From NCBI RefSeq assembly GCF_004519515.1, contig NZ_CP038145.1:1-64000 (forward strand): a DNA stretch of 64,000 nt, given 5' to 3'. The DNA comes from Actinobacillus indolicus. Its GTDB lineage: Bacteria; Pseudomonadota; Gammaproteobacteria; Enterobacterales; Pasteurellaceae. The notes under the pieces are model-generated. The model saw nothing but the letters and a program-made list of their open reading frames with translations. It was not told where the DNA came from and ran no database searches. The first letter of the stretch is position 1. Each line of letters begins with the position of its first letter. Made by a program: the position numbers and the translations under genes. Positions 43,834 to 52,768 of this stretch are shown here, in pieces.

Positions 43834-43860
43834 CACGTTTACCCAAACGTGTTATTTTTT
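43834..43860 (+). promoter_or_regulatory. terminator-like hairpin in the ackA leader
   Basis: Perfect stem CACGTTT/AAACGTG around ACCC, then TTATTTTTTC, only about 25 bases before the ackA start. It could be an attenuator in the ackA leader, or a promoter-proximal operator. Confidence 0.5.
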
Positions 43861-43882
43861 CTTATCACATAGGTTTTCGACA

Positions 43883-45082
43883 ATGTCAAAAAATATTCTT
43901 ATTCTTAACTGTGGTAGCTCATCTTTAAAGTTCGCTATCTTAGATCCTGTTTCTGGTGATGAAAAATTATCGGGTTTAGCAGAAAACTTTAATTTAGCTG
44001 ACGCGCGTATTAAATGGAAATTAAACGGCGAAAAAGGTGCAGCAGATTTAGGTGCAGGTGCAGCTCACAGTGAAGCACTTAACTATATCGTGAAAAACAT
44101 TTTAAGTGCAGAATTAAAAGACAGCATTGGTGCTATCGGTCACCGTATCGTTCACGGTGGTGAAAAATATACTTCATCTATCGTTATTACAGATGAAGTG
44201 GTTGCAGGTATCAAAGAAGCTGCAGCATTTGCACCACTTCACAACCCTGCCCACTTAATCGGTATTGAAGAAGCATTCAAAGCATTCCCTGAATTAAAAG
44301 AGAAAAACGTTGCGGTATTTGATACAGCATTCCACCAAACAATGCCTGAACACGCTTATCTCTATGCTCTTCCATACGCTTTATATAAAGAACACGGCGT
44401 ACGTCGTTATGGTTTCCACGGTACAAGCCACTATTATGTGAGCCGTGAAGTCGCTAAAGTTGTGGGTGTTGAGCCGTCAAAAGTGAACGTGATTACTTGT
44501 CACTTAGGTAACGGTGCTTCTGTTGCTGCAATCCGTAATGGTGAATGTATCGATACTTCAATGGGGTTCACTCCATTAGAAGGTTTAGTAATGGGTACTC
44601 GTTCAGGTGACTTAGACCCTGCGATCATTTTCTTTATGCACAATACGTTAGGTATGTCTGTAAAAGAAATTGAAGAAACATTAGTGAAAAAATCTGGCTT
44701 ATTAGGTTTAACGGGAGTAACTAGCGACTGTCGTTATTCAGAAGATAACTACTCTACTCATCCAGAAGCAAAACGTGCTATGGATAGTTTCTGCTATCGT
44801 TTAGCGAAATATATTGGTTCATATATGGCTGCATTAGGTGACGATCACTTAGATGCAATCGTATTTACGGGTGGTATTGGTGAAAATGCAGGCCCTGTGC
44901 GTGAATTAACTTTAAATTACTTAAAACTGTTCGGTATTAAAGTTGATAGCGAGAAAAACATGGCGGCTCGTTTTGGTAAATCGGGCGAAATTACGGCTGC
45001 AGATTCTGCATTCCGTGCCTTCGTTATCCCAACAAATGAAGAGCTTGTTATCGCACAAGATACAGCACGCTTAGCATTATAA
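43883..45082 (+). CDS. ackA: acetate kinase
   Basis: Converts acetyl phosphate and ADP to acetate and ATP. 399 residues (E. coli 400) of the ASKHA fold: ILILNCGSSSLKFAILDP, GAIGHRIVHGGEKY, YGFHGTSHYYVS and ITCHLGNGASVAAI. C-terminal FTGGIGENAGPVRELTL. Upstream of pta with a terminator and an uptake-signal-like hairpin in the gap, so the pair is not a tight operon. Confidence 0.97.
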   Translation: MSKNILILNCGSSSLKFAILDPVSGDEKLSGLAENFNLADARIKWKLNGEKGAADLGAGAAHSEALNYIVKNILSAELKDSIGAIGHRIVHGGEKYTSSIVITDEVVAGIKEAAAFAPLHNPAHLIGIEEAFKAFPELKEKNVAVFDTAFHQTMPEHAYLYALPYALYKEHGVRRYGFHGTSHYYVSREVAKVVGVEPSKVNVITCHLGNGASVAAIRNGECIDTSMGFTPLEGLVMGTRSGDLDPAIIFFMHNTLGMSVKEIEETLVKKSGLLGLTGVTSDCRYSEDNYSTHPEAKRAMDSFCYRLAKYIGSYMAALGDDHLDAIVFTGGIGENAGPVRELTLNYLKLFGIKVDSEKNMAARFGKSGEITAADSAFRAFVIPTNEELVIAQDTARLAL

Positions 45083-45088
45083 TATCTG

Positions 45089-45120
45089 GAACCTGCCAAC
45101 TTGGCAGGTTCTTTACTTTT
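45089..45120 (+). terminator. terminator after ackA
   Basis: GAACCTGCCAA/TTGGCAGGTTC with a one-base spacer (tight loop), followed by TTTACTTTT. Confidence 0.75.
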
Positions 45121-45203
45121 AACGTATTACAAGCGGTTCGATTTCTCTTAAAATTTGCAAAATTTTTTTATTATCTATCCGCTTGTTTCAATGGAAAGAA
45201 AAG

Positions 45204-47339
45204 ATGTCTAGAACAATTATTTTAATTCCAATCAGTACTGGCGTTGGTTTAACTAGCGTTAGTCTCGGCTTAGTACACTCCCTTGAACAAAAAGGGGCAA
45301 AAGTAGGTTTCTTAAAACCGATTGCACAACCAATCAGCGGTGAAGATACTCTTGACCGTTCAACAACGATTATCCGTCTTTCACAAAGTACCGAAACAGG
45401 TACACCATTTATGCTAAGTGAAGCGGAAGCATTAATTGCGAAAAACCAAACCGATGTATTACTTGAAAAAGTGGTTGAGCGTCATCAAAGACTCGCTAAA
45501 AACAGCGATATTATTGTGATTGAAGGCTTAATTCCAACTCGTAAAAACTCTTACGCAAACAGCATTAACTATGACATTGCACAAGCATTAGATGCTGAAA
45601 TCGTTTTAGTTGCAGCACCAGCTGCAGATAAACCAGCACAGCTTAAAGAGCGTATTGATGCAGCAGCTTCTCTATTTGGTGGTCTTGATAATCCAAACTT
45701 ATTGGGTGTCATTATTAATAAATTTAATGCACCAGTCGATGAATCAGGACGTACACGCCCAGATTTAACTGAAATTTTCGACTCTTTCCAACACAGCACA
45801 AATAATATTGCTGAAATGGAAAATCTATTTAAGAACAGCCCACTCAAATTACTTGCTTGTGTTGCATGGAAATCTGATTTAATCGCAACGCGTGCGATTG
45901 ATCTGGCAAAACACTTAGGTGCAGCAATTATCAATGAAGGCGAAGTACAAAAACGCCGTATTCGTAGCGTCACATTCTGTGCAAGAAGCTTGCCAAATAT
46001 GGTTGATCACTTCAAAGCAGGTAGCTTATTAGTTGCATCTGCAGATCGTCCAGATGTGGTTGTTGCTGCGGCTCTTGCTGCAATGAATGGTGTAGAAATT
46101 GCAGCGCTACTTTTAACGGGTGGTTATAAAATTGATAACCAAATTGCTAAACTTTGCCAACAAGCCTTTGAAACAGGTTTACCAATTTTCCGTGTAGAAG
46201 GCAATACATGGCAAACTGCATTAAGTTTACAAAGCTTTAGCCTAGAAGTGCCAGTTGATGATAAAGAACGTATTGATTCGATTAAACAATATGTTTCAGA
46301 ACAATTTGATGCAGGCTTTATTGATGGTATTTCAAAAGGTGCAGTTCGCGCTCGTCGCCTCTCCCCTGCTGCATTCCGTTATCAATTAACCGAACTTGCG
46401 CGTGAAGCGAAAAAACGCATTGTATTACCAGAAGGTGATGAGCCTCGTACCGTTAAAGCCGCTGCACTCTGTGCGGAACGTGGCATTGCAGAATGTGTAC
46501 TTTTAGCACCACCAGCGGATGTTCAACGTGTTGCTGAAGCTCAAGGGGTTACTTTAGGCAAAGGCATTACCATTATTGACCCAGCTGAAGTGCGTGAAAA
46601 CTATGTGGCTCGTTTAGTTGAATTGCGTAAAAATAAAGGTATGACGGAAGTTGTTGCTCGTGAGCAGCTTTTAGATACGGTTGTGCTTGGTACAATGATG
46701 CTAGAAGCAAATGAAGTAGATGGCTTAGTTTCAGGTGCGGTTCACACGACTGCAAATACAATCCGTCCACCAATGCAAATTATCAAAACAGCACCAGGTA
46801 ACTCTATTATTTCATCTGTGTTCTTTATGTTATTACCAGATCAAGTACTTGTTTACGGTGACTGTGCGGTAAACCCAGATCCAACGGCTGAACAATTAGC
46901 AGAAATCGCTATCCAATCAGCTGAATCTGCGAAGTCATTCGGTATTGACCCGCGTGTTGCAATGATTTCTTACTCAACAGGTACTTCTGGTGCTGGTGCA
47001 GACGTAGAAAAAGTAGCGGAAGCAACCCGTATTGCGAAAGAAAAACGCCCAGATTTAATCATTGATGGTCCATTACAATACGACGCGGCAATTATGGAAG
47101 ATGTGGCTCGTTCTAAAGCGCCTAACTCCCCTGTTGCAGGTAAAGCGACCGTATTCGTATTCCCAGACTTGAACACAGGTAACACAACTTATAAAGCGGT
47201 TCAACGCTCTGCGGATCTCGTCTCTATCGGTCCAATGCTACAAGGTATGCGTAAACCGGTAAACGACTTATCTCGTGGTGCTTTGGTTGATGATATTGTT
47301 TATACGATTGCATTAACAGCGATTCAAGCGACACAGTAA
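45204..47339 (+). CDS. pta: phosphate acetyltransferase
   Basis: Interconverts acetyl-CoA and acetyl phosphate, feeding AckA. 711 residues, the long form as in E. coli (714): N-terminal P-loop-like domain (RTIILIPISTGVGLTSVSLG), a DRTGG domain (from about residue 220) and the C-terminal catalytic PTA_PTB domain (KRIVLPEGDEPRTVKAAALC, SYSTGTSGAGADVEKV). ATG 45204 (MSRTII) after AAAGAAAAG is chosen over an upstream in-frame start. Confidence 0.96.
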   Translation: MSRTIILIPISTGVGLTSVSLGLVHSLEQKGAKVGFLKPIAQPISGEDTLDRSTTIIRLSQSTETGTPFMLSEAEALIAKNQTDVLLEKVVERHQRLAKNSDIIVIEGLIPTRKNSYANSINYDIAQALDAEIVLVAAPAADKPAQLKERIDAAASLFGGLDNPNLLGVIINKFNAPVDESGRTRPDLTEIFDSFQHSTNNIAEMENLFKNSPLKLLACVAWKSDLIATRAIDLAKHLGAAIINEGEVQKRRIRSVTFCARSLPNMVDHFKAGSLLVASADRPDVVVAAALAAMNGVEIAALLLTGGYKIDNQIAKLCQQAFETGLPIFRVEGNTWQTALSLQSFSLEVPVDDKERIDSIKQYVSEQFDAGFIDGISKGAVRARRLSPAAFRYQLTELAREAKKRIVLPEGDEPRTVKAAALCAERGIAECVLLAPPADVQRVAEAQGVTLGKGITIIDPAEVRENYVARLVELRKNKGMTEVVAREQLLDTVVLGTMMLEANEVDGLVSGAVHTTANTIRPPMQIIKTAPGNSIISSVFFMLLPDQVLVYGDCAVNPDPTAEQLAEIAIQSAESAKSFGIDPRVAMISYSTGTSGAGADVEKVAEATRIAKEKRPDLIIDGPLQYDAAIMEDVARSKAPNSPVAGKATVFVFPDLNTGNTTYKAVQRSADLVSIGPMLQGMRKPVNDLSRGALVDDIVYTIALTAIQATQ

Positions 47340-47351
47340 GTGTTGACAATA

Positions 47352-47380
47352 AAGGGCGGTGAATCCGCCCTTATTCTTTT
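47352..47380. terminator. bidirectional terminator between pta and yciH
   Basis: AAGGGCGG/CCGCCCTT with TGAAT loop, then TATTCTTTTT, between convergent genes. Confidence 0.85.
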
Positions 47381-47384
47381 TGAT

Positions 47385-47696
47385 TTATCCACCAGCTAAT
47401 TTAACTGTGTATCCTTTTTGCTCTAACATTTGTTTAAGTTGGTCGCGATTATCGCCTTGAATTTCAATCACTCCATCTTTAACTGAGCCTCCGCATCCGC
47501 TTTTTCGTTTTAATTCAGATGCAAGGGCGACTAAGCTTCTGTCATCTAAATCTAGTCCCATAATAACACAAACGCCTTTCCCTTTACGTCCACTCGTTTG
47601 GCGCTGTATACGAATAATTCCGTCACCCTTTGGACGTTCTACTTTGGGCTTTTCTTGTGTAATTCGGCCTATTTCTGTGGAATATACCAAACTCAT
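47385..47696 (-). CDS. yciH: SUI1/eIF1-family translation factor YciH
   Basis: 103 residues with the SUI1 fold: IRIQRQTSGRKGKGVCVI, then DLDDRSLVALASELKRKSGC and GCGGSVKDGVIEIQGD. Related to eukaryotic eIF1; in bacteria it influences start-site fidelity in vitro. Follows pyrF by about 30 bases that include an uptake signal, as in the E. coli pyrF-yciH pair. Confidence 0.92.
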   Translation of the reverse strand: MSLVYSTEIGRITQEKPKVERPKGDGIIRIQRQTSGRKGKGVCVIMGLDLDDRSLVALASELKRKSGCGGSVKDGVIEIQGDNRDQLKQMLEQKGYTVKLAGG

Positions 47697-47727
47697 TTGT
47701 AAAAATTCCTTATAAACGTACCGCTTG

Positions 47728-48420
47728 TTACGCGATAGATTGGTTAATACTTTTTAGCACTGAGAGAGGATCTGCTGCTTGCGTAATTGGACGCCCGATC
47801 ACCAAATAATCAGCACCTGTATCAATCGCTTGTTTTGGCGTCATTACACGACGTTGATCGCCGAAATCACTCCCTTCCGGACGAATACCTGGAGTGACGA
47901 GTTTAAAATCTTTGCCACAATGGGTTCTCAATACTTCAACTTCTTGTGGAGAGCAAACAACGCCATCTAACCCTGCACGTTGGCATAAATGCGCAAGACG
48001 AATAACTTGTTCCATTGGGGATGCATTAATCCCGATTTGCAATAAATCTAAATCTTCCATACTGGTCAATACAGTAACACCAATTAATAATGGCGCATCT
48101 TTACCATAAGGTTCTAAAATTTGCTTTGCAGTTTCCATCATACGAAGTCCACCTAACGCATGCAAGTCAACCATCCATACCCCTAAATCTGCGGCAGAAC
48201 GTACTGCTCTTGCAACGGTATTAGGAATATCATGATATTTTAAATCCAAAAAGACATCGAATTTTCGATCATGTAACTGTTTTACAAAATTTGTACCTAA
48301 AGTAGTAAACATTTCTTTTCCTACTTTTAGACGACATAAAGACGGATCAACTTGATCCACAAAATTTAGCGCTTCTGCTTCAGTTTCATAATCAAGGGCG
48401 ACAATAATTTTGTTGTCCAT
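47728..48420 (-). CDS. pyrF: orotidine 5'-phosphate decarboxylase
   Basis: Last step of UMP synthesis. 230 residues, TIM barrel. IIVALDYETEAEALNFVDQV, the catalytic DVFLDLKYHDIPNTVARAV (K-x-x-D) and VTPGIRPEGSDFGDQRRVMT are diagnostic. Lies downstream of lapAB in the minus-strand operon lapA-lapB-pyrF-yciH, the same order as in E. coli. Confidence 0.97.
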   Translation of the reverse strand: MDNKIIVALDYETEAEALNFVDQVDPSLCRLKVGKEMFTTLGTNFVKQLHDRKFDVFLDLKYHDIPNTVARAVRSAADLGVWMVDLHALGGLRMMETAKQILEPYGKDAPLLIGVTVLTSMEDLDLLQIGINASPMEQVIRLAHLCQRAGLDGVVCSPQEVEVLRTHCGKDFKLVTPGIRPEGSDFGDQRRVMTPKQAIDTGADYLVIGRPITQAADPLSVLKSINQSIA

Positions 48421-48435
48421 TTAGATTCTCCTATA

Positions 48436-49629
48436 TTAAATCACTTCTGTAATACTTTGTATTGGCTTAATACTTTCCCAAGTTCGACAAGATGGGCATT
48501 GCCAAGCTAAACGATAACTTTGATAGCCGCAATTTAAACAGCGATATTGGAAACCATTCTTTATTCTATCTCCAACCATTTTATGTAATAACACCAAGCT
48601 TTCTTTTCCTCTACCTTCTTCAGCTTCATTAACTTGATAATAAATAAAGCGATGAAAGGTAATTAAATTAGGATATTGTCTAACTTGTTGATATAACTTT
48701 GATTGTGCTGCTTCTACTCCATCTTTTTGCTCAATAAATTCTGCTAAGGCTAAATCTACACTACTATTATGTTTAATTTGATTTGCTTTAATTAAAAATA
48801 ACTCAAAACTTGCTGGGTCAGATAAATCAATATAGCACTGTTTTATTTTTTCTAATACTTCACTAATATAATTAGGCTCTTGCCCTAAAACAGACTCAAA
48901 ATACATTAATGCTTTTATGATATCCCGTTTATTTAAGAAAAAATCACCTAATAGGATAGATGCTCTTGCACAATTTGGAGCATAATTTAATGCTTTATCT
49001 AAAGAGAATAAAAATAATTTTTCATCTTCTGATTTGATAGATTGTGCAAATTCACAATAATAGTGAGATAAGGGAACTTTATCCATATCAGGATCGATTT
49101 TAAGCCTTTTTTCAGCCACATTAATGGCTTTTTTCCATTCTTTTGTTTTTTGATAGATTTCGGTTAGTTGGCTTAAAGCATTCACGGCAAATTCAGGTTC
49201 GTCTAGTAAAGTGATATAGTAATTTTCTGCACGATCATAAAAACCTGCAGCCATGAAGTCTTTAGCAAGTTGCTGTTTTGCAAGTAATTTTTGTTCAAAT
49301 GAATAATTAGGGTTTGTTTCTAGAGCTTGATGGATTCGCAATGCTCTATCTACTTCTCCTCGAGAACGGAAAAGATTGCCTAAGGTCAATTCTGCTTCAA
49401 ATTGAGACTCCGTTGAAATCTGATTTTCTGACTCTTGTTTTTGTAGCATAGAAAGAAACAGATCGACGGCTTTTTCTTGTTGATTGGATAAAAGGAAATT
49501 CAAACCCGTGACATAGTCACGGGAAAATTTATTATTAACGGTTTCTTGATCCTTTTTTGCACTTCGTTGTCCCATATACCAACCATATAAGGCTGCAACA
49601 GGAAGTAAAAGGAACAATAATTCAAGCAT
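48436..49629 (-). CDS. lapB: LapB (YciM) lipopolysaccharide assembly regulator
   Basis: Inner-membrane adaptor that controls LpxC degradation by FtsH and so LPS synthesis. 397 residues (E. coli 389). N-terminal membrane helix (LELLFLLLPVAALYGWYMG), a series of TPR units (for example AELTLGNLFRSRGEVDRALR) and a C-terminal rubredoxin-type zinc site CLNCGYQSYRLAWQCPSC. The start overlaps the lapA stop by one base. Confidence 0.95.
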   Translation of the reverse strand: MLELLFLLLPVAALYGWYMGQRSAKKDQETVNNKFSRDYVTGLNFLLSNQQEKAVDLFLSMLQKQESENQISTESQFEAELTLGNLFRSRGEVDRALRIHQALETNPNYSFEQKLLAKQQLAKDFMAAGFYDRAENYYITLLDEPEFAVNALSQLTEIYQKTKEWKKAINVAEKRLKIDPDMDKVPLSHYYCEFAQSIKSEDEKLFLFSLDKALNYAPNCARASILLGDFFLNKRDIIKALMYFESVLGQEPNYISEVLEKIKQCYIDLSDPASFELFLIKANQIKHNSSVDLALAEFIEQKDGVEAAQSKLYQQVRQYPNLITFHRFIYYQVNEAEEGRGKESLVLLHKMVGDRIKNGFQYRCLNCGYQSYRLAWQCPSCRTWESIKPIQSITEVI

Positions 49630-49913
49630 TACTCAGCCTTTGGTAGCGATAATTCGCTAATTTGTTGTGCTTGACGTTTCACACGACGATTTAATGCGAT
49701 ATTCTGTAATTTTACTTTTAAATAGAAAAAGCCTGTGATAAACCATCCAAGGATAAGGCCAAATCCAAATAAAATTGCAACTAAACTAGATAAACGTAAT
49801 TCGCTTTTTGCAACAATATAATTAAATGTAATAAGCTGATCGTTGTTTGCACCAATAGTGACTGCAACAAGGATAATGGCGAGAACAATTACAATACCAA
49901 AAATATATTTCAT
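49629..49913 (-). CDS. lapA: LapA (YciS) inner-membrane protein
   Basis: 94 residues, DUF1049 family, with two membrane helices (IFGIVIVLAIILVAVTIGAN and LVAILFGFGLILGWFITGFF) and a coiled, basic C-terminus (LNRRVKRQAQQISELSLP). Partner of LapB in LPS assembly control; coupled to lapB by overlapping stop and start. Confidence 0.92.
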   Translation of the reverse strand: MKYIFGIVIVLAIILVAVTIGANNDQLITFNYIVAKSELRLSSLVAILFGFGLILGWFITGFFYLKVKLQNIALNRRVKRQAQQISELSLPKAE

Positions 49914-49944
49914 ACAGATATCTCCATATTACATTTGTAGTTTT

Positions 49945-49972
49945 ATAAAAAAACGACACCAATAGAGTGTCG
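49945..49972 (-). terminator. rho-independent terminator of ihfB
   Basis: On the minus strand CGACAC/GTGTCG with a TCTATTG loop, then seven T. Confidence 0.85.
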
Positions 49973-49983
49973 CTTTGAGAGAA

Positions 49984-50265
49984 TTAGGCTAAATCAACAC
50001 GCTCTTTAAGCTCTTTACCCGCTTTAAAGTGTGGAACATACTTTGCGTCTAATTTAACGCTTTCGCCTGTTTTAGGATTGCGGCCAACACGAGGTTGACG
50101 ATAATGTAGAGAGAAACTACCAAACCCACGAACTTCAATACGTTCACCTTGCTCTAAGGTTTTCATCATCTGCTCTAAAATCTCTTTGACACTTTCATCA
50201 ACAGACTTTACAGGAATGACAGGATATTTGGCTACTAAACTTTCTATTAATTCCGATTTAGTCAT
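49984..50265 (-). CDS. ihfB: integration host factor beta subunit
   Basis: DNA-bending nucleoid protein, forming a heterodimer with IhfA. 93 residues: MTKSELIESLVAKYP, VRGFGSFSLHYRQPRVGRNP (the minor-groove arm) and TGESVKLDAKYVPHFKAGKE. Located after rpsA, as in E. coli. Confidence 0.97.
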   Translation of the reverse strand: MTKSELIESLVAKYPVIPVKSVDESVKEILEQMMKTLEQGERIEVRGFGSFSLHYRQPRVGRNPKTGESVKLDAKYVPHFKAGKELKERVDLA

Positions 50266-50287
50266 ATATTCTCCTTATGCGACAGTG

Positions 50288-50313
50288 AAGTGGGTATGTT
50301 TCCATACCCACTT
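50288..50313 (-). terminator. hairpin between rpsA and ihfB
   Basis: AAGTGGGTATG/CATACCCACTT, 11 perfect pairs. On the minus strand no clear T-run follows, so partial termination or mRNA 3'-end protection of rpsA is likelier than full termination. Confidence 0.5.
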
Positions 50314-50327
50314 TTAAAGTAAGCTAA

Positions 50328-51995
50328 TTACTCACCTTTTGCAGCTTTGAAAGCTTCTGCCATTGCACTTGGAATAGCTTCTTCTTGCTTATTCACTTGT
50401 GCTAACGCTGCTGATTCTTCAGCTTCGTCTTTTGCACGAACAGAAAGATTTACAACACGTGCTTTACGATCAACACCTGTGTATTTCGCTTCAATTTCGT
50501 CACCTACAGAGATAACTGTTGTGATGTCTTCTACACGATCACGTGTTGCTTCTGCTGCACGAACGTAACCTTCTACGCCGTCTGCTAATTCAACTTTAAC
50601 GCCTTTAGCATCAACTTCAACTACTTTGCCTTTCACTACAGCACCTTTTTTCATGCTGTCAACGAAGTTTGTGAATGGATCAGATTCTAATTGTTTGATA
50701 CCTAAAGAAATGCGCTCTTTCACTGCATCAACTTGTAATACAACAGCTTCTACTTCGTCACCTTTTTTGTAGTTACGAACAGCTTCTTCTCCAGTCATAT
50801 TCCAAGAAATGTCAGATAAGTGAACTAAACCGTCAATGCCACCTTCTAAACCGATAAAGATACCGAAATCAGTGATTGATTTGATTTTACCTTTTACTTT
50901 ATCGTTTTTGTTGTGAGTTTCCGCGAAGTGTTCCCATGGGTTTGCTTTACATTGTTTTAAACCTAAAGAAATACGACGACGTTCTTCATCAACTTCAAGT
51001 ACCATTACCTCAACAACATCACCAACGTTAACTACTTTAGATGGGTGGATGTTTTTGTTTGTCCAATCCATTTCTGAAACGTGAACTAAACCTTCAACAC
51101 CATCTAAAATCTCAACGAAACAGCCATAATCTGTTAAGTTAGTTACTTTACCTGTTAATTTGCTACCCACTGGGTGGTTTTGAGCGATTGCAGCCCATGG
51201 ATCTTGACCTAATTGTTTTAAGCCTAATGATACACGAGTTTTCTCTTTATCGAATTTAAGTACTTTAACAGTAACTTCTTGACCTACTGTAACCACTTCA
51301 CTTGGGTGTTTAACACGTTTCCATGCCATATCTGTGATGTGTAATAAACCATCAACACCACCTAAATCAACGAACGCACCATAGTCTGTTAAGTTCTTAA
51401 CGATACCTTTAACTTCAGAGCCTTCAACTAAGTTCGCTAATACTTCTTCACGATCCGCTGAGCTTGTTGTTTCGATAACTGCACGACGAGATACAACAAC
51501 GTTGTTACGTTTTTGGTCTAATTTGATTACTTTAAGTTCTAAAGTTTGACCTTCAAGATTTAAAGAATCACGTACAGGACGAGTATCAACTAATGAACCT
51601 GGTAAGAATGCACGAACACCGTTTAACTCAACAGTGAAGCCACCTTTCACTTTACCGTTTACGAAACCAACAACGGTTGCTTGCTCTTCGAATGCTTTCT
51701 CTAACGCAGCCCAAGATTCGTTACGTTTCGCTTTTTCACGAGAAAGTTTGGTCTCACCGAAACCGTCTTCTACTGCATCAAGAGCAACATCAACAACATC
51801 ACCAACTTGAACTTCTAATTCGCCTTGTGCGTTGAAAAACTCTTCAGCAGGGATTGCAGATTCTGATTTTAAACCAGCATCTACGAATACAAGGCCTTTT
51901 TGGATTTTAACCACAGTACCTTTAACAATAGAACCTAAACGGGTTTCTTGACCTTTTAGTGATTCTTCAAATAGTTGAGCAAAAGATTCAGTCAT
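50328..51995 (-). CDS. rpsA: 30S ribosomal protein S1
   Basis: RNA-binding protein that brings mRNA to the ribosome. 555 residues (E. coli 557) with six S1 repeats, for example VKGIVKNLTDYGAFVDLGGV, LTGKVTNLTDYGCFVEILDG and VKGKIKSITDFGIFIGLEGG. Start MTESFAQLFEESLKG at 51995 is chosen; a longer in-frame start at 52028 has no counterpart in the family. Confidence 0.97.
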   Translation of the reverse strand: MTESFAQLFEESLKGQETRLGSIVKGTVVKIQKGLVFVDAGLKSESAIPAEEFFNAQGELEVQVGDVVDVALDAVEDGFGETKLSREKAKRNESWAALEKAFEEQATVVGFVNGKVKGGFTVELNGVRAFLPGSLVDTRPVRDSLNLEGQTLELKVIKLDQKRNNVVVSRRAVIETTSSADREEVLANLVEGSEVKGIVKNLTDYGAFVDLGGVDGLLHITDMAWKRVKHPSEVVTVGQEVTVKVLKFDKEKTRVSLGLKQLGQDPWAAIAQNHPVGSKLTGKVTNLTDYGCFVEILDGVEGLVHVSEMDWTNKNIHPSKVVNVGDVVEVMVLEVDEERRRISLGLKQCKANPWEHFAETHNKNDKVKGKIKSITDFGIFIGLEGGIDGLVHLSDISWNMTGEEAVRNYKKGDEVEAVVLQVDAVKERISLGIKQLESDPFTNFVDSMKKGAVVKGKVVEVDAKGVKVELADGVEGYVRAAEATRDRVEDITTVISVGDEIEAKYTGVDRKARVVNLSVRAKDEAEESAALAQVNKQEEAIPSAMAEAFKAAKGE

Positions 51996-52091
51996 AATTA
52001 ATCTTCTTAAATAAAATAAAACGTCCACTTAGCATCCATCTAAATGGGGTTAGGGATAACAACTTAACAATCCTTTGTTAAGCAAACAAAA

Positions 52092-52760
52092 TCAATATTT
52101 TTGAGCAATATAATCCAACGCCTGTTGAATAACTTCCTCAATAGATAAATGCGTTGAATCTAAAATCATCGCATCTTTAGCTGGAACAAGTGGCGCAACA
52201 GGACGATTTCTGTCCCGAAAATCACGCTCTTTTATCTCGGCTAAAATCTCGTCAAAGTTAGCATTAAATCCCTTTTCTTGCAACTGTTTTACACGTCTTT
52301 TTGTACGTTCTTCTGCACTTGCATCTAAAAAGAACTTAATTTCAGCATCAGGGAAAACAACCGTTCCCATATCACGTCCATCTGCAATGAGTCCTTTGGT
52401 GCTACGAAAATCTCTTTGACGTTGTAATAATGCTTCACGCACTTGGGGATAAACGGCAATTTTTGACGCATTCTGCCCTGCTTCTGCGGTACGAATTTGG
52501 TCGCCAACATTTTCACCGTCTAAAATAACCTGAATTTCATTATTTTCAGGTACAAATTTTACATCAAGTTTACGTCCCAACTCTGCAAGAGCAAGCTCAT
52601 TTTCAAAATCAATTCCGTGTTTTACCGCTGCCAAGGCCAAAATGCGATAAATAGCCCCAGAATCCAAAAAATCAAAGCCTAATTTATCCGCAAGCGCATG
52701 GCATAATGTTCCTTTTCCTGCACCACTTGGACCATCAACAGTAATCACAATATTTTTCAT
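52092..52760 (-). CDS. cmk: cytidylate kinase
   Basis: Phosphorylates CMP and dCMP. 222 residues: P-loop VDGPSGAGKGTLCHALA, LDSGAIYRILALAAVK, IADGRDMGTVVFPDA and DFRDRNRPVAPLVPA. Lies between degS and rpsA on the minus strand; cmk-rpsA is a conserved pair. Confidence 0.97.
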   Translation of the reverse strand: MKNIVITVDGPSGAGKGTLCHALADKLGFDFLDSGAIYRILALAAVKHGIDFENELALAELGRKLDVKFVPENNEIQVILDGENVGDQIRTAEAGQNASKIAVYPQVREALLQRQRDFRSTKGLIADGRDMGTVVFPDAEIKFFLDASAEERTKRRVKQLQEKGFNANFDEILAEIKERDFRDRNRPVAPLVPAKDAMILDSTHLSIEEVIQQALDYIAQKY

Positions 52761-52768
52761 TTTTTATC

